From Myxococcales bacterium (GTDB lineage: Bacteria; Myxococcota; Bradymonadia; REDH01): a DNA stretch of 6,885 nucleotides. The stretch is from positions 1 to 6,885 of the forward strand of contig JAGWVZ010000197.1 in the NCBI GenBank assembly GCA_018970625.1. Reading direction: 5' to 3'. The position numbers and the translations under genes are program-made. Positions 1 through 6,885 of the stretch are shown here, piece by piece; position 1 is the first letter of the stretch; every line of letters starts with the position of its first letter. The notes below the pieces were generated by a model. The model saw only the letters and a list, made by a program, of their open reading frames with translations. It did no database searches and was not told the DNA's origin.

Positions 1-668
1 TCCAGCGCATCGCGGCTGCCAATATCGCCCTTTATGCCGGCTGCTTTTTTGGCCGACGCAGCAACATTTCCACTGCCACACAGCCAGGAAATCAATGAGC
101 CCGCCTCTAACACCTCGCCGCGCTGCTTGAGGTCGAAGATGGTCTGAATAACCCGAATAAAATCCTGTGAAGCGCGACCGCCGGTCATCGACGCCAGGTC
201 GGTTTCGATACGCTGTCGAACCTGATCGTCAAAATCGGGCGCGTTTTCGTCGGCGCCGCCAGCGATCAATCCGGCTTCCACATGACCAATCCAGCGGTCC
301 AGAATGTCGCCCAGTGCTCCCCGGGGGCACGAGGAGGTGCCCAATTCGGTGGTGACTTTGCGATACACATCATCGAAACGGTGGAATTGCAGGTCGTTGT
401 CAGAAACAACAACGAAACTCGTCGCAAATCCGCGTGCCTGCGCGTCCAGCAGGGCGAGTCGGGCCATGAAAGTCTTGCCGCAACCGTAGCCACCGCGCAG
501 AAATTTTATGGTGCCTTCGCGGTTCTCGGCCAGGTCGAGTTGTCGCTGCAATTCGCCGCGTTGCTTTTCTACACCGACCGCAAAAGCATCCATGCCGCGC
601 TCGGGTACGAGACCTTTGCGGAGTTGTTCAAAGATGTGTTCCACGTCGCGCTGGGTCAGGGTGCTCAT
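1..668 (-). CDS. brxD: BrxD, BREX P-loop ATPase (DUF2791 type), 5' part only
   Basis: The gene runs off the left edge, leaving 222 N-terminal residues (MSTLTQRDVEHIFEQLRKGL...) of a family usually about 430 long. A Walker A motif, GGYGCGKTFMA, is visible at residues 59-69 after the strand IKFLR. A strand (TSFVVVSDND, about 83-92) and the segment FHRFDDVYRKV follow, and ISWLCGSGNV lies near residues 193-202. This arrangement is typical of the BREX ATP-binding protein BrxD (DUF2791). BrxD is a cytoplasmic ATPase found with PglZ in BREX types 2 and 6; its exact role in phage exclusion is not settled. The ATG at 668 is supported by an AGAAGGA ribosome site 5 bases upstream and by the 4-base ATGA overlap with the pglZ stop, so the two are probably co-translated. 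The Walker B region and C-terminal half are outside the window. The BrxD call rests on motif pattern and on position directly after pglZ; another BREX-associated AAA-type ATPase is the less likely alternative. Confidence 0.85.
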   Translation of the reverse strand, partial: MSTLTQRDVEHIFEQLRKGLVPERGMDAFAVGVEKQRGELQRQLDLAENREGTIKFLRGGYGCGKTFMARLALLDAQARGFATSFVVVSDNDLQFHRFDDVYRKVTTELGTSSCPRGALGDILDRWIGHVEAGLIAGGADENAPDFDDQVRQRIETDLASMTGGRASQDFIRVIQTIFDLKQRGEVLEAGSLISWLCGSGNVAASAKKAAGIKGDIGSRDAL

Positions 669-3592
669 TTGGTTCCTTCTCGTACGTAACGCTTTTCGCC
701 ACCGGTGGATTCGATGCGAATACCGAACGGCGCCTTGCTGGCGTGGTCGTCGAATTTAATTGCGAATTGACGCATGGCGCGTGGACCACCCAGCATCCCG
801 GTTGCCTCGCGTTCTGTAATCACGCCGTGCACAGCAATGTGCTCAAACACCTGTCGAACGCCGGGGTCGTCATATTCATTTAGCCAGTCGCGTGACGCGG
901 GGGCGCTTGTCTTGCCCGCCGTTGAAGCGACCGGTTTGCCCTGCGCGTCCTGCTTCGCGGCGACGTCAAAGCGAGTGTCGAGTGTCAAGGGTACCACATC
1001 GACCACTGCATCCGGGTGGTGCAATTGCACCAGCACACGCGCGTCCGTCGTACCCGACAGGCGGAAGAAAAGCTCGAACTCCGTACCCACCTTTGCGGTC
1101 ACGGCGCCCTGCGAAAGTGTTGCTCCGCCGAGCACCTGACACAGCTCTACCTGAACCCCTTCCGCGTCGGCGACACGCAACGCGAGCACGACGTCGACAG
1201 CATTATCAAAGCCGAGCGAGCTTTGTGCGTCCACCTCGACGGTGGCACGCAGGCAGTGCATGCCACTGACGGTCTCTCGGGCGCCGGCTTGAATGCGAAA
1301 CTGCTTTCGAGTGCCGCCAGCGGGCCGATGGTGCACGACGGTAATGACCGGAATCACGCGTTCCTGAAGACTATTTCCGCCGTGTACAAAGCCCATGGTG
1401 CGCCGCCCTGTGTCAAAGACGGCAGTGGACTCCGGGAAAATCAGGTAGGCGTCGGTGCCTTCGTATCCCAGCGCAGACAGTGAAACGCGAACTTCGCCCG
1501 TGGACGAGGCGTCGGTTCTTGTGAGTACATAGCGGCGCCCGGGGTCTACACGGCGACCATGCGCTTGCGCCGAAAGCACCGTGTCGTCGAGCAACAGAAA
1601 CCCGTGGTCACTGGTGAACACAAACCGACGCACACCCGCGTCGCGAAGCAGGCGCCATGCAGAAGCCAGCTGCCGCAATACCTGGTCAAACACGGCGAGT
1701 CCGGCGCCGCTTTCGCCTGCTTCATCGATTTCGCGGCTATGCACCACCACCAGGCGCGCCTGCGCGATCGATCGCTTCAGGGCGGCAGCGCCACGATTAT
1801 TGACCTCTTCCAGCGTAAGCCAGGGGCAGGTATTGCCACGCGTACGGTCGTTCATGGCGTTCTTGCGCGACTCGGGATTAAATACCCGAAACTCGTTCTG
1901 CCTGTCTCCGAAACGAAACCCCTGTATGTCGCTCTGGTCGGCCGCCATTACCGGAAAAACCTTCCCGTTTTTTTCGACCGGAGCCAAAAGGTTCATGCCC
2001 ACTTCGGTGACCGTTGGCAGCTCGGCCAGACGGGCACGAAGGTGTGCGGTGGTCCCACTCTCTTCGGCAAATGTACGGAATAATTCTTCACCCATTTCGA
2101 AGCGCAACGCATCGACCACAAAATAGGCGGTCATATCATTTTCTTGCGTGAACGGCCGCACAACCTGCTCGAAGATCGTGCGCTGCTGCATGGCCGAATC
2201 AGGCAGGAATCCCTGCGTGCGACAAATCGCATTAAATTCGCGCGCCCACGAATCGGCCCAGTGGCGCCATGCAAGACGCAACGCATCCAGCTGCGTGCGA
2301 AGACTCTCGAATTCTGGCACCCGGGGATACAACAGGTTTCTGCGTTGTTGATCCAGGTGTCGGTGCGCCTGATCGACCGCGGCGCCGCGCTCCACATAGG
2401 CATTCACAACCGCATGCAGACCGCCGTTCTCGTTGGGGTTGATGCCGGGTCGTTCGCCGGCGCGCGCCAGCGCTACACCCAGGTTTGCGGCTTCGGCGAC
2501 CAGCAGCCACGCACTATTTCGATCCGGGTCTTCCTGCAGCCAGAACGAACGCGCGGCGGTAGCCGAGCCGAGTCGTAGGGCGGCCCAATCGGCAGCGCGT
2601 GGATAGTCCTTGTTTGCCAGCGCCGAGATGGCCCCTTTCAGTACTTTGTCGTCCTCGAACCGAAAGGTATCGACTTTGCCAAGGTCTCGGGCGTCGGCGG
2701 CCTCGACCTCATCGGCCAGAATGATCTCGGTTTCGTCGGCCGTGCGCTTATAGAAAGCGGCGTGCTGCCTGCGAAGATGGATCGCCAGTTTATTACAGTT
2801 GCCGACGAGCTCTCCGGGAAGCGCCCGCACCCCGCTCAGGTAGCTGCTCACCGGCTTTCGCGAAAGGTCATGCACATATTCCACGCACAACGCCCAGCTC
2901 GCTACGGCAAAGGCGACGTCACTCCCGAGTAGCCGGTTCATGCTGCCGGTGAGCATGGCATTGCGCCATGCGTCGGGCAATCCCAGCGACGCGTTCAGCT
3001 GCACCCACAGGGTGGCGGCATATGCGGGGTCGGCGAGCCCGGCTGCAATCGGGCCTCCCTCAAGCAGATCGTCGAGCAACGCGCTGGGCTTCATGGCACG
3101 CAGCTGACCGCTCAGGCCCTGCGCGCTGGCGCTGTCGAGGGCGTTCAGCCAGACATCGGCTGCGGCCAGTGTCAGCTGCGGTTGCCGCTTGAATGCGGCG
3201 ATCTCGTCGGGGCCAACGCGCCCGGCGGCCGTTTCGGTGACCAGTGTATCCAGCGCCTTCCAAAACCGTATGCCAGCTTCATGCAGCTCCAGCAAAGGGG
3301 TCAGGCCAACGGTGTCCTCATTGAAACCGGGCATATGGACCACCAGCGGCACAGGCTCGGTGCCTGCGGCCACCCCGTCGAGCGCAAGCAATAAGGCCAG
3401 ATGACTACCCCGCCATGCGAACACGGAATAATTCAGGGCGCCATTGCGCCGAGCTTCCATCAGCTCATCGACCAAGGCGGTATAATGGGCGTCCTTGTCG
3501 AGCCACACGACCACGCCATGCTTATGTATGGCCGCGCGCAGCTCGGCTTCGAGGGCGGCAGAGACAGGGCGGTGGGGAAATAGGGTGGTCAT
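665..3592 (-). CDS. pglZ: PglZ, BREX alkaline-phosphatase-superfamily protein (type 6-like)
   Basis: This is a complete 975-residue protein, in the usual size range for BREX PglZ. The N-terminal half (about 1-480) is mostly helical and lacks obvious catalytic motifs. The phosphatase core shows YFVVDALRFEMGEELF at about 490-505 (metal-binding Asp in VVDALR), LPTVTEVGM at 525-533 (nucleophile-type Thr region), FTSDHGFLLLDD at 659-670 (DHG metal ligands) and FVHGGNSLQERVIPVI at 735-750 (His ligand region). After this comes a beta-rich stretch and a C-terminal segment (about 900-975) resembling a small winged-helix module. PglZ is an essential cytoplasmic BREX component; related PglZ domains show metal-dependent nuclease or phosphodiesterase activity, but the in vivo substrate is not established. 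The ATG at 3592 is used because a TAG lies in frame six bases upstream. No strong Shine-Dalgarno is visible, so coupling to a short upstream frame is possible. The stop overlaps the brxD start by 4 bases. Confidence 0.93.
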   Translation of the reverse strand: MTTLFPHRPVSAALEAELRAAIHKHGVVVWLDKDAHYTALVDELMEARRNGALNYSVFAWRGSHLALLLALDGVAAGTEPVPLVVHMPGFNEDTVGLTPLLELHEAGIRFWKALDTLVTETAAGRVGPDEIAAFKRQPQLTLAAADVWLNALDSASAQGLSGQLRAMKPSALLDDLLEGGPIAAGLADPAYAATLWVQLNASLGLPDAWRNAMLTGSMNRLLGSDVAFAVASWALCVEYVHDLSRKPVSSYLSGVRALPGELVGNCNKLAIHLRRQHAAFYKRTADETEIILADEVEAADARDLGKVDTFRFEDDKVLKGAISALANKDYPRAADWAALRLGSATAARSFWLQEDPDRNSAWLLVAEAANLGVALARAGERPGINPNENGGLHAVVNAYVERGAAVDQAHRHLDQQRRNLLYPRVPEFESLRTQLDALRLAWRHWADSWAREFNAICRTQGFLPDSAMQQRTIFEQVVRPFTQENDMTAYFVVDALRFEMGEELFRTFAEESGTTAHLRARLAELPTVTEVGMNLLAPVEKNGKVFPVMAADQSDIQGFRFGDRQNEFRVFNPESRKNAMNDRTRGNTCPWLTLEEVNNRGAAALKRSIAQARLVVVHSREIDEAGESGAGLAVFDQVLRQLASAWRLLRDAGVRRFVFTSDHGFLLLDDTVLSAQAHGRRVDPGRRYVLTRTDASSTGEVRVSLSALGYEGTDAYLIFPESTAVFDTGRRTMGFVHGGNSLQERVIPVITVVHHRPAGGTRKQFRIQAGARETVSGMHCLRATVEVDAQSSLGFDNAVDVVLALRVADAEGVQVELCQVLGGATLSQGAVTAKVGTEFELFFRLSGTTDARVLVQLHHPDAVVDVVPLTLDTRFDVAAKQDAQGKPVASTAGKTSAPASRDWLNEYDDPGVRQVFEHIAVHGVITEREATGMLGGPRAMRQFAIKFDDHASKAPFGIRIESTGGEKRYVREGTK
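674..680 (-). promoter_or_regulatory. Ribosome binding site of brxD
   Basis: The minus strand reads AGAAGGA five bases before the brxD ATG at 668. The site lies inside the last codons of pglZ, which fits re-initiation or coupled translation from pglZ into brxD. Confidence 0.7.
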
Positions 3593-3669
3593 AAACTACG
3601 CGCAAAGCGATACAGCCAGGTGCCCAGTCGTTGATGCCCGGTAATCGTGCGATGAAAATCACTCAACAT
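3589..3669 (-). other. 26-codon reading frame bridging two genes, possible translational coupler
   Basis: An ATG inside the end of the DUF6575-like gene opens a 26-residue basic frame (MLSDFHRTITGHQ...WLYRFARSL) whose TGA overlaps the pglZ ATG in the string TTATGACC. It spans the whole 66-base gap between the genes. No ribosome site precedes it. It may carry ribosomes across the gap to pglZ, which itself lacks a clear Shine-Dalgarno. It could equally be chance, or the tail of a longer ancestral C-terminus of the upstream protein moved out of frame. Confidence 0.25.
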
Positions 3670-4879
3670 CGTGGCCTGGCTGCACTGGCTCGGTGGTAGT
3701 GAATTCAATTTCCGTAGCAATCCAGCTTCGTTTGTCCTGACTGCGCGCAGCAACGCTGACAAACAACTCCTGATAGTGCGCTTCACGAGCCACTTCTAGC
3801 AATTGGTTATTCTCCAGCTCCAGAAACATGTCAGGTTGTCCGTCTTCCTGATTGCGCAACACGATGGTGAGCTTGTCGAGATCGAGATCGCGAATTCGAC
3901 CTTTGAACACCTTGAGCTGCACCTCATGTCTTTTTTTCAAACGGGTGAGTTCGGATCGAACACGCTTTCCAGCCGCACGATTCAAGGTCACGGGACGAAG
4001 CGAGCCGCTCACTATTGGGCCTGACAGGTGAACTTCTGATAAGACTCCGTCCTGCCCGGGCGCCAGACGCTTCAGGGTTTCCAGAACGGCCATCGACTTT
4101 GCATCATCATCACCGAGCGGCCTGTCCTCAGCGGTCTGCGTTGCCCAGTCGAGTCCCTCCCGAAATGCATGGGTCGCCTTTGCCTTGATCTCTTTCTGGA
4201 TTGCTCCGATTTCAGGTTGCAGCGCCAGCTCAACCTGATTGGCAGGTTGTACCGGCTGGCTACTGAACGCGACTTCCAGACTGCCAAACGCCACATATTG
4301 CGTGGGTTTCGAATAAAGCGCCTGAAGCCACTCCGGTGGACGACCGGCGACATCTGCCCGAACGTCGCGCGCCGCCCACTCGATGATAGGTTTCAAGCCA
4401 GTCGCACCCCACTCTGCAGCATGCAGGAGCGCCGACGCTGGCACGCGGCCTTCCACAATGCTGTCTCCTACCAGGCGTACCGTCAGTGCAGGCTGAAGGT
4501 GCGCCCACAGCATGATGCCCGGTGCTGGCAGCACATCGTCAGGAATATCATCGAGTTCAATGAAAAAGGCGCGCTGTGGTGCGTACGACTGGTCAGTGTC
4601 TACCAGCCATAACGAACCACGGAGCAACGCCTCGCGCACTGTAAGCGCGCCCTGTTTCAAAGCGTGGACCGTGCGTTCGGAGGTAGTCGCCACAATGTAG
4701 CGAAGGGCGCGCTCGTCTTCGAGCTCCTCTGCCAGGTAGGCAATCACCTTTGCGCCTGAGGGCAGACGCGACACGAAAATGCAGGGACCATCAAATTCGT
4801 ACAGCACATCTTCGGGGCACAATAGGCCAATCGCGTCCAGTGTGGTCTCGCGCAGTATACTCAGTTCAGGCCATGGCAT
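3659..4879 (-). CDS. Protein with DUF6575-like N-terminus, BREX-embedded accessory gene
   Basis: The 406-residue product begins MPWPELSILRE. The first ~125 residues resemble DUF6575: VLYEFDGPCIFVSR, then an acidic AYLAEELEDE strand-loop, YIVATTSERTVHALKQG, a REALLRGSLWLVD segment and IELDDIPDDVLP. A charged helical middle follows (about 205-300: EIGAIQKEIKAKATHAFREG, LETLKRL). The C-terminus (about 310-395) is beta-rich and looks like a small barrel: VQLKVFKGRIRDLDLDKL, then MFLELENN, then LFVSVAARS. No signal peptide, membrane helix or catalytic motif is visible, so it is probably cytoplasmic. Its function is unknown. The frame is open further upstream, but the ATG at 4879 has an AGGAGG 10 bases before it and overlaps the previous gene's TGA by one base (TGATG), which marks the real start. 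It sits between pglX and pglZ, which are normally adjacent in type 6 BREX, and is probably an accessory gene paired with its upstream neighbour. The DUF6575 assignment is from pattern memory. Confidence 0.78.
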   Translation of the reverse strand: MPWPELSILRETTLDAIGLLCPEDVLYEFDGPCIFVSRLPSGAKVIAYLAEELEDERALRYIVATTSERTVHALKQGALTVREALLRGSLWLVDTDQSYAPQRAFFIELDDIPDDVLPAPGIMLWAHLQPALTVRLVGDSIVEGRVPASALLHAAEWGATGLKPIIEWAARDVRADVAGRPPEWLQALYSKPTQYVAFGSLEVAFSSQPVQPANQVELALQPEIGAIQKEIKAKATHAFREGLDWATQTAEDRPLGDDDAKSMAVLETLKRLAPGQDGVLSEVHLSGPIVSGSLRPVTLNRAAGKRVRSELTRLKKRHEVQLKVFKGRIRDLDLDKLTIVLRNQEDGQPDMFLELENNQLLEVAREAHYQELFVSVAARSQDKRSWIATEIEFTTTEPVQPGHDVE

Positions 4880-5307
4880 CAGAGTTGAACCTCCTCGCCT
4901 TCTGTAAACAGCGAACAGCGGTCTGCCAGGGTGAGGCGTTCTGACGGCCACCAGCTGGTGTGCGTTGGCTGACTACCACGCGTCGTGAGAGTACGTCCAT
5001 GTTGAGCCATAAGGGTCGCGTGAACAACGTACCTGCGCTGCCACCCCCGGAACAGCAGCACTTGATGCTGTGCATCCTCATACGAACGGAACACAGACAG
5101 CGCTCGCCTCAAACATGGCTCGGCGTGATGCAGACGGTCTTGCTCTTCGGCCGTCTCCATGTCTTGCGGCGCCGGTGGGCAGGCCTTTGCACAACGATAC
5201 ACCTCGCCTGCCGCTGACTCCGCCAGCATCGGAGGACAGTTCGGTATCGCTGCTTGCACGACCACCATGCTTTTAACTCTTTCGAAAAGGGCCACGACTC
5301 GTTTCAT
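4879..5307 (-). CDS. Small hypothetical protein, partner of the DUF6575-like gene
   Basis: The longest ATG-started version has 142 residues (MKRVVALFERVKSM...). The part that looks like a conserved domain is residues ~63-135: CLRRALSVFRSYEDAQHQ (65-82), a HATLMAQHGRTLTT strand (96-109), QPTHTSWWPSE (113-123) and RCSLF (130-134). The order EDA-HQ, then QHG, then THT-WW resembles small uncharacterised bacterial proteins, but I cannot name a family. The N-terminal ~60 residues are Cys/Pro-rich and less protein-like, so a later start (Met14 at 5268, Met27 at 5229 or Met50 at 5160) is quite possible; no start has a convincing ribosome site. There is no signal peptide or membrane segment. Its TGA overlaps the ATG of the DUF6575-like gene, so the two are probably translated together and may act together. 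Function is unknown; His and Trp residues in the THTSWW motif are candidates for binding or catalysis (inference). Confidence 0.7.
   Translation of the reverse strand: MKRVVALFERVKSMVVVQAAIPNCPPMLAESAAGEVYRCAKACPPAPQDMETAEEQDRLHHAEPCLRRALSVFRSYEDAQHQVLLFRGWQRRYVVHATLMAQHGRTLTTRGSQPTHTSWWPSERLTLADRCSLFTEGEEVQL
4890..4895 (-). promoter_or_regulatory. Ribosome binding site of the DUF6575-like gene
   Basis: The minus strand carries a perfect AGGAGG ten bases before the ATG at 4879, inside the final codons of the preceding small gene. It decides the start against a longer in-frame start at 4951, which would overlap that gene by more than 70 bases. Confidence 0.75.
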
Positions 5308-5521
5308 TCACAGAACAAATGTCAGCGTCACCAGCCAGTGTCAATCTCTCAAGGGTCTTCCTGGCCGCTGTTCGGGTTGGGCCAGACCAGTACAACTTCG
5401 CAAGTCGGCGGCCTGAGCCTTTCCGACCCAATTGGGGCACAGGCTGTGCCCCAATTGTCCGATCAGGTGACTCAGCAATCCGAGCCTTCACCTCTGTCAG
5501 CAACGCGAGATAGTCAGGCAA
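5273..5521 (-). other. Gap after pglX: open frame of doubtful coding value, with palindrome
   Basis: The 220 bases between the pglX stop and the next gene (5308-5527) hold an 82-codon frame with a TTG start (PDYLALLTEVKARIAES...), ending 35 bases inside the next gene. Residues ~17-33 are encoded by a perfect palindrome, which argues against an intact protein. The first ~16 residues and a later AKLYW resemble the start of DUF1016/YhcG-type PDDEXK nucleases (a helix ending ARI, then a LYW motif), which are common in defence loci. If so, this is a decayed remnant split by the hairpin. The GGGAG before the TTG is too close to be a normal ribosome site. Most likely it is non-coding spacer or a degraded gene start. 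Confidence 0.25.
5429..5457. repeat. Perfect palindrome between pglX and the cassette
   Basis: Fourteen-base arms (CAATTGGGGCACAG and its exact complement) flank a single central G. As RNA this would form a very stable hairpin about 70 bases after the pglX stop. No run of T follows on the minus strand (the sequence continues GGTCGGAAAGG), so it is not a classic rho-independent terminator. It could stall or attenuate transcription, protect the upstream mRNA 3' end, or be a REP/RAYT-type dispersed element; the TTGGGG...CCCCAA ends recall such elements. Confidence 0.8.
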
Positions 5522-5527
5522 CTCCCT

Positions 5528-6885
<1,358 letters not shown>

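Noticed and set aside
1559..2126. Plus-strand open frames of 174 and 181 codons opposite pglZ.
   Set aside because: They lie antisense to the PglZ catalytic core and have the composition of shadow frames.
4880..4951. A longer start for the DUF6575-like protein at 4951.
   Set aside because: It would overlap the small gene by over 70 bases, and the extra residues (RTPHPGRPLF...) are the shifted-frame reading of that gene; the ATG at 4879 has a perfect AGGAGG.
5316..5344. A perfect TTGACA on the minus strand (5339-5344) upstream of the small gene, suggesting a promoter.
   Set aside because: The position 17 bases downstream reads CATTTG, a poor -10, and transcription would begin almost on the ATG at 5307. 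It is probably chance.
5429..5457. The palindrome as a rho-independent terminator of pglX.
   Set aside because: No T-run follows on the minus strand and the next genes continue in the same direction, so a strong intrinsic terminator is unlikely.

Overview
The window is part of a BREX (bacteriophage exclusion) defence operon read entirely on the minus strand. In transcription order, from high to low coordinates, it holds the 3' part of pglX (adenine-specific methyltransferase), a short gap with a palindrome, a small hypothetical gene, a gene with a DUF6575-like N-terminus, a complete pglZ (alkaline-phosphatase-superfamily BREX protein), and the 5' half of brxD (DUF2791-type P-loop ATPase). The left edge cuts brxD. 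The right edge cuts pglX.

The pglX, pglZ, brxD order, together with the PglX and PglZ sequence style, best fits BREX type 6 (brxE-brxA-brxB-brxC-pglX-pglZ-brxD-brxHI). Type 2 also pairs pglZ with brxD, but there pglY lies between pglX and pglZ. The upstream genes that would settle the type are outside the window. In the canonical type 6 order pglX and pglZ are neighbours. Here about 1.9 kb separates them, including two tightly coupled genes (3659-5307). This cassette is the most interesting part of the window: a probable accessory module inside a BREX operon, at the same relative position (between pglX and pglZ) where some type 1 BREX loci carry extra restriction genes such as brxU.

Translation looks coupled through most of the block. 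The small gene overlaps the DUF6575-like gene by one base (TGATG), and pglZ overlaps brxD by four bases (ATGA). A 26-codon reading frame bridges the 66-base gap between the DUF6575-like gene and pglZ. No convincing internal promoter or rho-independent terminator is visible.

Two perfect palindromes interrupt the operon. One (14-bp arms) lies between pglX and the cassette. The other (13-bp arms, C/G-rich) lies at the right edge inside the open pglX frame and looks like a dispersed REP/MITE-type repeat that adds in-frame codons to pglX. G+C is high overall, and hand-counted blocks of pglX (65-73%) exceed hand-counted blocks of the other genes (45-62%).

The host is probably a GC-rich proteobacterium. 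The C/G-rich hairpin repeat recalls those of Xanthomonadales and related gammaproteobacteria, but this is only an impression.
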